Both the position numbers and the translations under genes were made by a program. Shown here in pieces: positions 19,242 to 28,818 of a stretch of 64,000 bases of DNA. The DNA is from an uncultured Clostridia bacterium. GTDB taxonomy: Bacteria; Bacillota; Clostridia; TANB77; CAG-508. The stretch covers positions 1-64,000 of the forward strand of contig CAKPQL010000004.1 in assembly GCA_934178555.1 (NCBI GenBank). Direction: 5' to 3'. Within the stretch, counting starts at the first letter, position 1, and the number at the start of each line of letters is the position of its first letter. Under the pieces are notes generated by a model. The model made no database searches. It had not been told where the DNA came from and saw nothing but the letters and a program-made list of their open reading frames with translations.

Positions 19242-20261
19242 TTAAAATTGTTTTAAAAATCTTACATCATTTTCATATAGTAATCTCATATCATCTATTC
19301 CGTATTTTGCCATTGCAATTCTTTCTACACCAAATCCAAAAGCAAAACCTGAATATTCATCTGGATTTATTCCACAATTTCTTAGGACATTTGGATGTAC
19401 CATTCCGCATCCCAACAATTCTATCCATCCTTCACCTTTACATACTCTACAACCTTTTCCTCCACATACAAAGCAAGATACATCTGCTTCTGCACTTGGT
19501 TCTGTAAATGGAAAATGATGTGGTCTAAATCTTATTTTTGTATTTTCTCCTAAACATTTCTTAGCAAATATTTCTAATGTTCCTTTTAAGTCGGCCATTG
19601 TTATATGTTTATCTATAACTAATCCTTCAATTTGATGGAATACTGGTGAATGAGTTGCATCTACAGAGTCTGATCTATAAACAGCTCCAGGGCAAATTAT
19701 TTTTATTGGTGGTTTTGTGTTTTCCATTACTCTTGCCTGCACTGGTGATGTTTGACTTCTTAATACTATGTCATCTGTTATATAAAATGTATCTTGTAAA
19801 TCTCTTGCTGGATGTCCCAATGGTGTATTCAATTGATCAAAATTATAATGTGCAGTTTCTATTTCTGGTCCGTCTGCAATTTCATACCCTAATCCTAAAA
19901 ATATTTCTTTTACATCATCTATAATTTCTGTTATTGGATGTATTGAACCTATTGATTTTTGTCTACTTGGAAATGTTACATCTATTGTTTCATTTTTTAA
20001 TTGTTCATTCAATTGGGCATTTTTCAACGCCTCTTCTTTTTGTTTTATTAAAGTCTCTATTTCTTCTTTAGCTTCATTTATTAAGCTGCCTATTACTGGT
20101 CTTTCTTCTGGTGCAACTTCTCCCATTCCTCTTAAAACTAAAGTTAACTCTCCCTTTTTTCCTAGGTACTTTACTCTTAACTCATTAAGTACTTGTAAAT
20201 CTTTAACTTCTTGCACTGCATTTCTCGCTTCATTCATGATATCTTGAATTTTTTCTTTCAT
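19242..20261 (-). CDS. pheS: Phenylalanyl-tRNA synthetase alpha subunit
   Basis: 339 residues, normal PheS size. The N-terminal coiled-coil tRNA arm is about 1-85. The class II core has motif 2 ([15 protein letters not shown] and [19 protein letters not shown]) and motif 3 ([16 protein letters not shown]). [14 protein letters not shown] and the [14 protein letters not shown] insertion fit the Gram-positive type. AGGAGG lies six bases before ATG. It is the first gene after the T-box leader. Confidence 0.97.
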   Translation of the reverse strand: MKEKIQDIMNEARNAVQEVKDLQVLNELRVKYLGKKGELTLVLRGMGEVAPEERPVIGSLINEAKEEIETLIKQKEEALKNAQLNEQLKNETIDVTFPSRQKSIGSIHPITEIIDDVKEIFLGLGYEIADGPEIETAHYNFDQLNTPLGHPARDLQDTFYITDDIVLRSQTSPVQARVMENTKPPIKIICPGAVYRSDSVDATHSPVFHQIEGLVIDKHITMADLKGTLEIFAKKCLGENTKIRFRPHHFPFTEPSAEADVSCFVCGGKGCRVCKGEGWIELLGCGMVHPNVLRNCGINPDEYSGFAFGFGVERIAMAKYGIDDMRLLYENDVRFLKQF

Positions 20262-20299
20262 AAGAACCTCCTAATATATATATTTAATTATTTACACAC

Positions 20300-20545
20300 A
20301 AAAAAATTCGTCCTATATGTTTTATAGGACGAATGAATCTATCTATTCGTGGTACCACCTAATTTCGTATAAATATTTATAATTTATACCTCATTAAAAG
20401 CTATAACGGGCTATACCGCTTTTACCTACTAAAGTATTTCAGTAAAAGACCTCAAAAGTGAAATTTCAAATAAATTGTATTTATAGGTTTTCAGCCTATG
20501 ACCTATTTCTCTTTAAAATACCAATAATTTATTCTACTTTGCTTT
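20300..20545 (-). promoter_or_regulatory. T-box riboswitch controlling pheST
   Basis: The minus-strand leader holds GGCTGAAA in the stem I region and the hallmark AGGTGGTACCACGAA near 20346-20360. A terminator stem follows (20306-20317 paired with 20323-20334) with a T-run after it. A candidate UUC specifier followed by A is at 20462..20460, consistent with sensing uncharged tRNA-Phe. The boundaries at the 5' side are approximate. This accounts for most of the 20262-20675 gap. Confidence 0.9.
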
Positions 20546-20675
20546 TTTTAACGGTTTTAACTATGCAATATATATTATCACGTTTTAAACGTAAATTCAA
20601 GATAAATTCGTAACTTTTTTCACGATTTAATCGTGATTTTTATGTTTTTAACTTTTTAAGCATTATTTTTTAATA

Positions 20676-21569
20676 TTATTCAAACCAAAATGGTGCTTTA
20701 GATTTTATATTAGGTAAAACTTTTTTCATATTTTCTATTCCAAATAAATTCATATTTTTATTATATTCTATATTTGTAGGATAATAACTCATATCATCTG
20801 TTGCAATTCCAATTTGATTTGTTCCTTCAAATAAATTAGAAATATATTCTATATGCTTTAAATAATCATTTATTGTCACTTCATCTTCGTTTCCTGTTTT
20901 ACAAAACTTCTTTACTCCAACCACACCTACAATTCCACCTAGTTTTTTTATAGTAAGCAATTGTTCATCCATTAAATTTCTAGCTACATCACACAATGCT
21001 TTTGCATTTGAATGTGAAGCAATGACTCTTATTGTTCTTCCTTTCTTTTTTAAATAAAATAAATAGTCTGTTATATCAAAAAATGTCTTTACATTTGCAT
21101 GAGACAAATCTATTGTTATTCCACATTCTACTAATTTATCTATTAATTTTATACCTAAAGAAGTAAGTCCAGCATTTTTGCTAGACTTACTTCCACCACC
21201 AAATTTATTTTCATTATTCCACACTATGTTTGTACTTCTTACACCCATTTCATATAAATATTCTACATCTTCTAATTTTTTTAAATAATCTAATCCTTCT
21301 ATACCATATACATAATGTATATTATCTGGTATTAATTCATTTTCCTTAATTATCTTATGTACCTCATATAACATTTTCTTTAAATTTATTTCTTGTTTTG
21401 ATATTTTTAATTCGTCTTCCATTTCTTTTTCACTCATAAAAAACAAATTGAATATTCCACCTGTTATATTGCTTTTATTGTATATATTTTTATAATATTC
21501 TTTTAGCTTTTGTGGATTAGCTCTGTTTAAGTATACTTCTGTAAGTAAATCATAATGATAATCAAACAT
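20676..21569 (-). CDS. Membrane-dipeptidase-like protein (peptidase M19)
   Basis: 297 residues. Metal-site features of the family are visible: DYHYD near the N-terminus, a glutamate in HYVYGIEGLDYL, TIDLSHAN, VIASHSNAKAL and GIATDD. The M19 enzymes are zinc dipeptidases that cleave dipeptides, some with beta-lactamase activity. It has no signal peptide. The C-terminus (MKKVLPNIKSKAPFWFE) is shorter than in many relatives, which usually have another helix. The start is chosen at the ATG after AGGGGGATTATA; an upstream in-frame ATG lies in the previous gene's end. Confidence 0.85.
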   Translation of the reverse strand: MFDYHYDLLTEVYLNRANPQKLKEYYKNIYNKSNITGGIFNLFFMSEKEMEDELKISKQEINLKKMLYEVHKIIKENELIPDNIHYVYGIEGLDYLKKLEDVEYLYEMGVRSTNIVWNNENKFGGGSKSSKNAGLTSLGIKLIDKLVECGITIDLSHANVKTFFDITDYLFYLKKKGRTIRVIASHSNAKALCDVARNLMDEQLLTIKKLGGIVGVVGVKKFCKTGNEDEVTINDYLKHIEYISNLFEGTNQIGIATDDMSYYPTNIEYNKNMNLFGIENMKKVLPNIKSKAPFWFE

Positions 21570-21588
21570 TATAATCCCCCTATTCTTG

Positions 21589-23118
21589 TTAATTATTAAC
21601 AATATAAATCGAATCAAAAGATTGCGTTTTATCTGGTGTATATGTTCTTACCACCAAATAGTAAGTTATTCCTGCTTTGCATTCATAAGTAAACATAAAA
21701 TTGTATCCATTTCCACCATCATCATTATATGTTAAACATTTATTTGAAAGGTAAGATGTACTACCTGTTTGTGCATAATTTAATGCCATTGTATCCAATT
21801 CTTCTATTGTATATGTTTCATCACTATATAAGTATGCATATGGATCTGTTGCTTTTGTTGTAGCTACCGCATCATCAGAATAAAATTTATAGGTACCTGT
21901 TGTAGCTGGGACAAATGAAAATACTCTTATTTGCCATTTCTGTGTTAAATTTGCTGTATTTTCTTTTCCAACTTCTGTTTCTTCTGTATTCGTAAACGAT
22001 GTATTTTCTGTATAATTTTTTGCATCAGCACTTATAACAACATTTCCTATAATATTATTTATGGTAAGATCTCCACTTACATTATTATATGTATATCCAC
22101 TTGTTAATGTTTTTCCTCCCATTGTAATAGTTACTGTATCTGGTCTTTGATATGCTAGTGAATTAATTGGTGCCAAATTTGTTGAATAACTTGTTCCATA
22201 ACTTACAGTTGTAGTGGTATTACTTGGAGTTAATTTAAACAAATTATATGTAACATTAAAACTACCTGTATAGCCACATATTGTACAATTTCCTTCTGAA
22301 GTATGAGCGCCTATTTCTGTTATCCTTATACCGCAAAATTTACAATCATAATAATGTCCTTCACTTGAATATGAATATGTATCTGAATTTTGGTGACCTG
22401 TTGCAGGTATTTTAGTAGTTTTCGTTTCTTGACACAATGCACATGTATAAAGTATCACACCATCTTCGGTGCATGTTGCAGCAGCAATTTGTTCTCCCTC
22501 ATCCCAGTTATGTATACATCTATCATCTAATTGTATAGCTGTCATCTTTAAAGTAAATGCTATATTTTTTGCATTTATTCCATCTTGTGTATCTAATCCA
22601 TCACCATCCACGGTTTCATAATCCCATTTCCAATATATGTAATGTGTACTTATTGTATTTATTTCACTTAATTTCTTATAGCCAGTTATCTTAGCTACGA
22701 TATTTTCACCGTCTAAGCTCATTTCTGCTGGGGTATTGTATTCTGCATCTGAATAAAATTGAAAATTTTTCGGCAATTCTTCTGCTTTACATATAAAATC
22801 AAATTCATACATTAAAGCGACCTCTGTTCCGGTAGTATCTAATTTAATTCCTAATACCCCATCTGTTCCTGGTGCAATCATATTATCTGATACTTTTCCA
22901 TTTACAGTAGTATCCGCTAAAGTAAAAGTTGTTGCATTAGTAATCTCATTATCTTCTACATCTTTAAACATAATTTTCCAATGTGCAATTTCTGCTATTC
23001 CTGTTCCGTCTGATGAAGCTGTAAACTTAGCATAAGTACCTGCTATAGAAATCATCGTTATTATTGCTATATATATTGTTAGTATAATCCATTTTGTGTT
23101 ATTCTTCTTTTTTTTCAT
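21589..23118 (-). CDS. Secreted surface protein, TasA/camelysin-like N-terminus with Cys-knuckle repeats
   Basis: 509 residues. The N-terminal helix ends in SIAGTYAKFTASSDGTG, which resembles SipW-processed TasA/camelysin proteins, and a beta-rich domain follows (to about 180). Two short zinc-knuckle-like repeats come next (CTEDGVILYTCALCQETKT, then CKFCGIRITEIGAH with CTICGYTG), of the kind common in gut Clostridia surface proteins. The C-terminal domain (about 385-509) is a beta-sandwich-like region with FVPATTGTYKFYSDD, similar to PPC-type domains. It is probably exported and extracellular. The dipeptidase gene follows 19 bases later. Confidence 0.75.
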   Translation of the reverse strand: MKKKKNNTKWIILTIYIAIITMISIAGTYAKFTASSDGTGIAEIAHWKIMFKDVEDNEITNATTFTLADTTVNGKVSDNMIAPGTDGVLGIKLDTTGTEVALMYEFDFICKAEELPKNFQFYSDAEYNTPAEMSLDGENIVAKITGYKKLSEINTISTHYIYWKWDYETVDGDGLDTQDGINAKNIAFTLKMTAIQLDDRCIHNWDEGEQIAAATCTEDGVILYTCALCQETKTTKIPATGHQNSDTYSYSSEGHYYDCKFCGIRITEIGAHTSEGNCTICGYTGSFNVTYNLFKLTPSNTTTTVSYGTSYSTNLAPINSLAYQRPDTVTITMGGKTLTSGYTYNNVSGDLTINNIIGNVVISADAKNYTENTSFTNTEETEVGKENTANLTQKWQIRVFSFVPATTGTYKFYSDDAVATTKATDPYAYLYSDETYTIEELDTMALNYAQTGSTSYLSNKCLTYNDDGGNGYNFMFTYECKAGITYYLVVRTYTPDKTQSFDSIYIVNN

Positions 23119-23337
23119 TTGTTTTTCTCCTAAAATAAAATAATATATTATATAATATATTATTTTATTATTTTTTTCAACAATCTTTTCAACATTTTTT
23201 ACAAATCAATTCAATTAAAATGTTCCAACTTATATTTGATAAATTTATTTTTTTTTATAAAAGTCTTGTTTTTTTCTTTATTATATGTTAAACTTTAGGT
23301 TAGTCGTGATTAATATAACTGTAGGAGGTGTAATATT

Positions 23338-23535
23338 ATGGCAAAATGTGCAATTTGTGATAAATCTATTAATTTTGGTAATAAACTTAGCATTACTCGT
23401 TCACACATTAGTAAAAGATCTACAAGGACTTGGAAACCAAACTTAAGAACAGTAAAAGCTATAGTTGATGGTGAACCAAAAAGAATTACAGTATGTGCTA
23501 AATGTTTGAAAAACGGAAAAGTAAAAAGAGCGTAA
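23338..23535 (+). CDS. rpmB: 50S ribosomal protein L28 (zinc-ribbon form)
   Basis: 65 residues. CAICDKS near the start and CAKCLKNGKV at the end supply the CxxC pairs of the zinc-binding L28 form. ITRSHISKRSTRTWKPNLR is the characteristic core. AGGAGGTG precedes ATG. A terminator follows. The single CGG trinucleotide is AAC|GGA, not in phase. Confidence 0.97.
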   Translation: MAKCAICDKSINFGNKLSITRSHISKRSTRTWKPNLRTVKAIVDGEPKRITVCAKCLKNGKVKRA

Positions 23536-23546
23536 TTTAATATAAT

Positions 23547-23575
23547 GAAAAAATAGGTTTTATACCTATTTTTTT
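23547..23575 (+). terminator. Rho-independent terminator after rpmB
   Basis: An AAAAATAGGT stem pairs with ACCTATTTTT around a short TTTAT loop and ends in a T-run. A second GC-rich hairpin (AGGGTGCA/TGCACCCT, 23594-23613) follows, before spoVM on the other strand. Confidence 0.75.
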
Positions 23576-23623
23576 GTTGTTTATATCATAATTAGGGTGC
23601 ACTAATGCACCCTTACTATGTAA

Positions 23624-23698
23624 TTAATCTTTGATTTTAAAGATTAATTTTACAAATCCTCTTAAAAACTTAGGAACTTTTTTTACTACTATAGTCAT
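23624..23698 (-). CDS. spoVM: SpoVM-like sporulation peptide
   Basis: 24 residues: MTIVVKKVPKFLRGFVKLIF, then KIKD. It matches the SpoVM pattern of a short amphipathic helix with a central Pro-Lys-Phe-Leu and a basic C-terminus. SpoVM recognises the positively curved forespore membrane and anchors the SpoIVA coat base. GGAG lies ten bases before ATG. It is too short for most gene finders. A small membrane protein gene lies just upstream, probably co-transcribed. Confidence 0.85.
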   Translation of the reverse strand: MTIVVKKVPKFLRGFVKLIFKIKD

Positions 23699-23735
23699 CT
23701 TTACCACTCTCCTTTGTTTTTCTTTTATAATATTA

Positions 23736-23882
23736 CTAGCATGTTAGCCACATTAATCCTACTACAATAATTACTATTCCTAGTAGAAAAAGCCATCCTG
23801 TAAAAGGAAGTAGTATTACCATTAATATTCCAAGTCCAAATCCAATAAGACACACAGCTAATGTCTTTTTTAAAATTTTCAT
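23736..23882 (-). CDS. Small two-helix membrane protein upstream of spoVM
   Basis: 48 residues: MKILKKTLAVCLIGFGLGIL, then PFTGWLFLLGIVIIVVGLMWLTC. It has two hydrophobic helices with a Pro-Phe-Thr-Gly turn. AAAGGA precedes ATG. Its location 37 bases before spoVM suggests sporulation use, but that is inference. I cannot name the family. Confidence 0.7.
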   Translation of the reverse strand: MKILKKTLAVCLIGFGLGILMVILLPFTGWLFLLGIVIIVVGLMWLTC

Positions 23883-24036
23883 ATAATCATTCCTTTCCAG
23901 GTTTGTTTTATGTTAATTTTAATAATGCTTATTATTGATTTGGTTCAATATATTTGCATTAAAAATATATATTATGTTATATCTTATACTATTATATTCA
24001 ATGTACAAAATTAAGTTACTTTTTATGGAGGTTGTT

Positions 24037-24666
24037 ATGAAAGAAAAAGAAGATACAATAAACATTATAAAAATATTAAAAAATACATATCCAGAAGCTA
24101 AATGCAGTTTGGATTTTTCAACGCCATTTGAATTGCTTGTTAGTGTAATGTTATCTGCACAATGCACAGATGAAAGAGTAAATAAAACAACTCCAAATAT
24201 ATTTAATAAATACTCTACTCCATATGATTTTGCCAATATGGATATTAATGAACTTGAAAGATTAATTCATCCATGTGGATTTTATAAAACAAAGGCAAAA
24301 CACTTAAAAGAATGTTCAAAAAAAATAATTTCAGATTATAATGGAGAAGTTCCAAGTTCTATGGACGAATTAGTCAAACTGCCTGGAATTGGTAGAAAAT
24401 GCGCAAATGTTATAATGTTAAACGCCTTCAATCGTCCTTGTGGAATAGCTGTAGATACACATGCCAAGAGGATTTCTTATAGAATAGGTCTTTCTAATAA
24501 TACTGACCCCAATAAAATTGAACAAGATTTATTAAAACAGATACCCAAAGAATATTTAAAAGATATAAATCATTTATTTGTTTATCATGGTAGAAATATT
24601 TGTACAGCAAAAAATCCAAAATGCAGTAAATGTCCTATTAGGAATTACTGTGATATGATTAAATAA
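24037..24666 (+). CDS. nth: Endonuclease III
   Basis: 209 residues; base-excision repair DNA glycosylase and AP lyase acting on oxidised pyrimidines. The helix-hairpin-helix LPGIGRKCANVIMLNAF holds the catalytic lysine region. The catalytic aspartate is in VDTHAKRISYRIG. The C-terminal 4Fe-4S loop is C-x6-C-x2-C-x5-C (CTAKNPKCSKCPIRNYC). The start is ATG 24037, with GGAGG six bases upstream; 34 upstream codons of an earlier ATG are non-homologous. It converges on the bactofilin-like gene at a strong hairpin. Confidence 0.96.
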   Translation: MKEKEDTINIIKILKNTYPEAKCSLDFSTPFELLVSVMLSAQCTDERVNKTTPNIFNKYSTPYDFANMDINELERLIHPCGFYKTKAKHLKECSKKIISDYNGEVPSSMDELVKLPGIGRKCANVIMLNAFNRPCGIAVDTHAKRISYRIGLSNNTDPNKIEQDLLKQIPKEYLKDINHLFVYHGRNICTAKNPKCSKCPIRNYCDMIK

Positions 24667-24708
24667 AGGCAAATTTGTGAACTATGTTTAGTTCACAAAT
24701 TTGCCTTT
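24665..24708. terminator. Bidirectional terminator, perfect 18-bp stem
   Basis: AAAGGCAAATTTGTGAAC (24665-24682) and its exact complement (24691-24708) flank an 8-base loop, with A/T-rich flanks on each side. It lies between converging nth and the bactofilin-like gene. Confidence 0.85.
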
Positions 24709-24721
24709 AAAAATTTATTAA

Positions 24722-25744
24722 TTACTTTTCATTTTCTACTTTTTCTTTTTTATCTGTTGATGTTTTTTTAGAATTCATTATTCTTGGCAATACTAATGCT
24801 AGTATTAATAGTACTATTACTATAACATCTATATAAACATATAACGCTGGTATTTGTATTGTTTTTTGTACCTTTTTTGTTAGTTCACTATTTGATTTTT
24901 CTCCTAAGTTGTTTAATACATTTCCTAATATAATTGATTTTAAGTTTTCTTCACTAGTGTCATTATTTATCTTATTATTTTTTATTATTTTTTTAACTGA
25001 ACTCTTTACTGCATTTTCTTTACTAAACACTTTTTTATCTCTCTTAGTAAATTTTATCTCTCCTGAAACATTTTCTGCTGGTATTTCTGTAGTTTCTTCT
25101 GTTGATTTCTCTTCACCATCACCTTGTACTGTTTTCATATAAACTGCTTCTGATTGTGCTGTATAATTTAAGTTACCTGGCATTAAACAATCTTTATCTA
25201 ATATTAATTTATTAGTTTCAATAAATGAGTTTCTTCTAACAACACCATTTATTGATACTTCTGTTCCCATAACTCTTAAGTCTCTATATACATATCCATC
25301 ATACTCTATTCTCATTTTATCACAAGTTGCATATACATCATACATTTGTCCATTTATAGTTATTTCTGAAGCTGTAACAAATACACTTCCATAAATTGCT
25401 CCACCATCTATTGTTAAAGTTTCTGCAATTACAAATAAATCTCCACCAATTTGTCCTGTTAGTTTTACATTTTTAGCAATTACAAACACATTACCATCTA
25501 TTAATGTGTTTATCTCAACGTCATCACCAGAAAAATATTTATCACTTGCTTCAACGTTTTCATCTGTTTGAGTATTATCTCCAGTTGTTGTATCTTCTGA
25601 TGTTACCTCAACACCTTCTTCACTAGTTGTTACTGGTTCTGTTTCTGTATTAGTATTTGTAACTTCAGTTGCAAATACTGCTGTAGAAATTAAAGTTACT
25701 ATTACAAATAGTATTAAAAATAATTTTGATTTTGTTTTCATCAT
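24722..25744 (-). CDS. Bactofilin-like/polymer-forming exported protein with C-terminal anchor
   Basis: 340 residues. A signal peptide covers about 1-25. A Thr/Glu-rich segment follows, then a right-handed beta-helix-like repeat region (about 65-165) with KYFSGDDVEINTLIDGNVFV, TGQIGGDLFVIAETLTIDGG and YGSVFVTASEITINGQ, typical of polymer-forming cytoskeletal/bactofilin-type folds. A charged linker and a transmembrane helix near 305-325 end the protein. The export signal suggests an extracytoplasmic scaffold rather than a classical cytoplasmic bactofilin. The start has AAGGAG six bases upstream, while the in-frame upstream ATG lacks one. Confidence 0.78.
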   Translation of the reverse strand: MMKTKSKLFLILFVIVTLISTAVFATEVTNTNTETEPVTTSEEGVEVTSEDTTTGDNTQTDENVEASDKYFSGDDVEINTLIDGNVFVIAKNVKLTGQIGGDLFVIAETLTIDGGAIYGSVFVTASEITINGQMYDVYATCDKMRIEYDGYVYRDLRVMGTEVSINGVVRRNSFIETNKLILDKDCLMPGNLNYTAQSEAVYMKTVQGDGEEKSTEETTEIPAENVSGEIKFTKRDKKVFSKENAVKSSVKKIIKNNKINNDTSEENLKSIILGNVLNNLGEKSNSELTKKVQKTIQIPALYVYIDVIVIVLLILALVLPRIMNSKKTSTDKKEKVENEK

Positions 25745-25816
25745 TTTTCTCTCCTTCTTTTGTTTTCTCCTCCATATAATATAGCTTTGCATTTATTTTG
25801 TCAACATATTTTTCAT

Positions 25817-25948
25817 CTATATCTTTTCTATTTTAGTAAAATATACACAATCCTTCGTTGGAGTTATATTTTTTGTATTTATACTATCTAGTGTACATTT
25901 TCCTTCTTTTTGATATAAGCAACTAGAAGAGCAATTTATATTTGTCAC
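25817..25948 (-). CDS. Cys-rich 43-residue small protein
   Basis: It starts at GTG with AGGTGG seven bases upstream. MTNINCSSSCLYQKEGKCTL, then DSINTKN and TKDCVYFTK. The Cys pattern C-x3-C-x6-C and a later Cys fits small clostridial proteins with metal-like spacing, often wrongly annotated as enzymes. Function unknown. The region around it has no other gene. Confidence 0.65.
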   Translation of the reverse strand: MTNINCSSSCLYQKEGKCTLDSINTKNITPTKDCVYFTKIEKI

Positions 25949-26048
25949 AAAAACCACCTCTAGTTTATTATTTAATATGTTAAACTTTTTATACATTTTA
26001 ATTTTATAAACTTAAAATTACCTTAAATATTTTATGCTTTATACCAAG

Positions 26049-26705
26049 CTACATCTTAAATGTTTTTATTACTTCTTTATAATTTTCTGATTTTATTATG
26101 GCATTTCCTGCAACTACAATATCTACTCCTGCTTCTTTTATATCTTGAATTGTTTCTAAATTAATTCCTCCATCTGCTTCTATATATGTATCTAAATTTT
26201 TTTCATCTATATATTCTCTTACTTGCTTTATCTTTTCTAAAGTTTTTGGAATCAAGGCTTGTCCACCTTTACCTGGTTCAACTGTCATTATCAATACTAA
26301 GTGCAAATATGGTAAAAATTTATATATTTTTTCTGCTGGTGTATCTGGTTTTATTGTTATTCCTGGTTTTATATTACTTTCTTTTATAAATTTTATTAGT
26401 TCCGTTACTTCTTCGTCAGATTTGCAACTCTCGTAATGAAATGTCATAATGCTTGGTTCAAATTGCATATATTCTTCTATATATGGTTTTACATTCTCTA
26501 CCATAAAATGTATATCAAGTGGCAAATTTGACATTTGTTTTATTACATTACAGTAATTCATCATTTTTTCATTTGTATTATTTTCTACAAATTTACCATC
26601 CATTACATCTATATGAAAATAGTCTGTTTTTGCTTCTTCTAGATTATAAAAAGTTTTCGTTGCATTTTGTTTCTCAACAGATAATATTGATGTTGATATA
26701 TACAT
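26049..26705 (-). CDS. rpe: Ribulose-phosphate 3-epimerase
   Basis: 218 residues; interconverts ribulose 5-phosphate and xylulose 5-phosphate in the pentose phosphate pathway. TIM-barrel motifs: YFHIDVMDGKFVENNT, DIHFMVENVKPYI, GITIKPDTPAEKIY, MTVEPGKGGQALIP and EADGGINLETI. Metal-site residues are on the HIDVMD, HFMV and EADGG strands. ATG follows AAGGAGG. In many Clostridia rsgA separates prkC and rpe; here only 53 bases with a hairpin lie between them. Confidence 0.95.
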   Translation of the reverse strand: MYISTSILSVEKQNATKTFYNLEEAKTDYFHIDVMDGKFVENNTNEKMMNYCNVIKQMSNLPLDIHFMVENVKPYIEEYMQFEPSIMTFHYESCKSDEEVTELIKFIKESNIKPGITIKPDTPAEKIYKFLPYLHLVLIMTVEPGKGGQALIPKTLEKIKQVREYIDEKNLDTYIEADGGINLETIQDIKEAGVDIVVAGNAIIKSENYKEVIKTFKM

Positions 26706-26726
26706 ATTATTCCTCCTTATACATAT

Positions 26727-26747
26727 GGGTCGCATAGTATGCGACCC
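26727..26747. terminator. GC-rich hairpin between prkC and rpe
   Basis: GGGTCGCAT and ATGCGACCC flank a 3-base loop. It is G+C-rich against an AT-rich spacer and has no long T-run, so it may slow transcription or protect RNA ends rather than terminate fully. It occupies the place where rsgA is often found. Confidence 0.55.
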
Positions 26748-26758
26748 GTTTAAATTAA

Positions 26759-28804
26759 TTATTCTACTGTTAATGTTTGTGTTGTATTCAAATTCATTGT
26801 ATATGTTCTTCCTCCTAGTGTATCATTTACATATACTTTAACTGTTACTGTTCCAACTCCTGATATTGTGCAAGGTATTGATGTTTCATTTTCTTTATGT
26901 GTTCCTGTATATGCCACATCTTCTTTTCCATTAGATATTACTACTACTTTTAATGCAACTTTATTTGGTTCTATTGCATTTCCTTCTTCATCAGTTTTTT
27001 CTTGATAATTCTGCACTGATTTTAAATTTACTATTACTGTTCCTTTTTTTACCTCATCAAATTGATTTAATGTTATTGTTATTTCTGTTCCTTTATCAAC
27101 TATACTTCCAGCAACAATACTTTGTTCTATTATAGTATTGTTTGGTTTACTTGAATCTGACTTTTGATTTATTGTTTTACATTTTAATCCCGCTGCTGTT
27201 ATTGCCTCCTTGGCTTCATCTACAGTTTTTCCAATTAAATTTGGTACTTCCTTTTGCTCCACTCCTAAACTTACATATATCTTTACTGTGCTTCCTGCTG
27301 GTACTTCTGTTTTCTCTGATGGTTCTACTTTAAATATTTTTCCAGACTCCATTTCTTCATTATTTTGTTCTATTATTTCTACCTTTAAATCACTAGCTTC
27401 TATTTTTAATACAACTTCATCTTTTGCTTTTCCAATAAGTAAATCTGGTACATTTACAATTTTTTGTCCTTTGCTTACCCAAATTTTTATTGTTTCTCCT
27501 TCTTTTACTGTCTTCTTTCTATTATCATATGTTATTCCTGATACAGGTTCTTGTTTTATAAGTTTTCCTTCTTCTACCTCAGCATCATAATCTTCCTTAA
27601 TTTCTAATTTTAATTTTAAACTTTCAACATATTGTTTTATATCGTTTACTGACTTACTTTCTTCCTTAGACATTTTTACTAAATCTGGTATTTCTACTTC
27701 TGGAGTTACTCCTTTTTTCATAAGAGACATTGTAACATTCATTGCTATTACAAATAATAATATTGCAGAGATAATTATAGCAATAATTCCAGCAGCTCTA
27801 TGCTCTTTAAAGAACTTAGCAATTTTATTTTCTTTTTTATTCTGTTTCTTGCCTTCTTCTATATTTCTTTGATTATCTTTCTCTTTTATTTTTTCTTCTA
27901 AAGTTTTATCATATATCAATGGCATATGTTGTGTTGGGAAGTCATTCTGTACCCTATTTAATCTTACAAAATCCCCATCAGGATTTTTTAGTGCTGTATT
28001 TAAATCTCTTAACATCTCTGTGGCTGTACTATAACGTTCGTTTGGATCTTTTTGCATTGCTTTTAATACTATTTTGTTTACGCTTGATGGTATTGATGGA
28101 TTTATTTTTACTGGCTCAATTGGTGGTTCATGCATATGTTTTAAAGCTACTGATACTGGTGTATCAGCATCAAATGGAACTCTACCTGTAAGCATTTCAT
28201 ACAAAACAACACCTAATGAATAAATATCTGATTTGGCATCTGTATATCCACCTCTTGCATGTTCAGGTGAGAAATAATGTACAGAACCAATTGTTGTTCC
28301 AAAGGCTGTTATTGTTGAATTTGATACTGCTTTTGCAATACCAAAATCTGTAACTTTTGCAATGCCATCTTCTGTTATTATGATATTATGTGGTTTTATA
28401 TCTCTATGAACTATATTGTTTTTATGTGCAGCTTCTAATGCTGATGCAATTTGTATTGCTATGTTTACAGCCCATTTCCATGATAAAGCTCCGTCTTCAT
28501 TTATAATTTCCTTTAAAGTTTTTCCTTGAACTAATTCCATTACAATATAATATAAGTTATCTTCTTTACCAACATCATATACAGAAACAATATTAGGATG
28601 AGTTAAACTAGCTACTGCTTGTGCCTCTATATTAAATCTTTTTACAAATTCACTATCCGTAGTATATTCATCTTTTAATACTTTTACTGCTACATATCTA
28701 TTTAACACATGGCACTTTGCTTTATATACCGTTGCCATTCCTCCATTTCCTATTTGCCTAATTATCTCATATCTGTTTCCTAACAATCTACCTTCTAGAT
28801 TCAT
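26759..28804 (-). CDS. prkC: PASTA-domain Ser/Thr protein kinase PrkC
   Basis: 681 residues. The cytoplasmic kinase domain (about 10-270) has a Gly-rich loop QIGNGGMATVYKA, VAVKVLK, HRDIKPHNIIITEDG and DFGIAKA. A charged linker precedes the transmembrane helix near 345-367. Three PASTA repeats follow outside (EIPDLVKMSKEES, VPDLLIGKAKDEV and VPNLIGKTVDEAK). A C-terminal beta domain of about 90 residues ends the protein. PASTA kinases bind muropeptides or lipid II and phosphorylate cell-wall and division proteins. The cognate phosphatase prpC precedes it by 14 bases and ireB, a known family substrate, is in this window. Confidence 0.96.
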   Translation of the reverse strand: MNLEGRLLGNRYEIIRQIGNGGMATVYKAKCHVLNRYVAVKVLKDEYTTDSEFVKRFNIEAQAVASLTHPNIVSVYDVGKEDNLYYIVMELVQGKTLKEIINEDGALSWKWAVNIAIQIASALEAAHKNNIVHRDIKPHNIIITEDGIAKVTDFGIAKAVSNSTITAFGTTIGSVHYFSPEHARGGYTDAKSDIYSLGVVLYEMLTGRVPFDADTPVSVALKHMHEPPIEPVKINPSIPSSVNKIVLKAMQKDPNERYSTATEMLRDLNTALKNPDGDFVRLNRVQNDFPTQHMPLIYDKTLEEKIKEKDNQRNIEEGKKQNKKENKIAKFFKEHRAAGIIAIIISAILLFVIAMNVTMSLMKKGVTPEVEIPDLVKMSKEESKSVNDIKQYVESLKLKLEIKEDYDAEVEEGKLIKQEPVSGITYDNRKKTVKEGETIKIWVSKGQKIVNVPDLLIGKAKDEVVLKIEASDLKVEIIEQNNEEMESGKIFKVEPSEKTEVPAGSTVKIYVSLGVEQKEVPNLIGKTVDEAKEAITAAGLKCKTINQKSDSSKPNNTIIEQSIVAGSIVDKGTEITITLNQFDEVKKGTVIVNLKSVQNYQEKTDEEGNAIEPNKVALKVVVISNGKEDVAYTGTHKENETSIPCTISGVGTVTVKVYVNDTLGGRTYTMNLNTTQTLTVE

Positions 28805-28818
28805 TTTTTCATCTCTCC

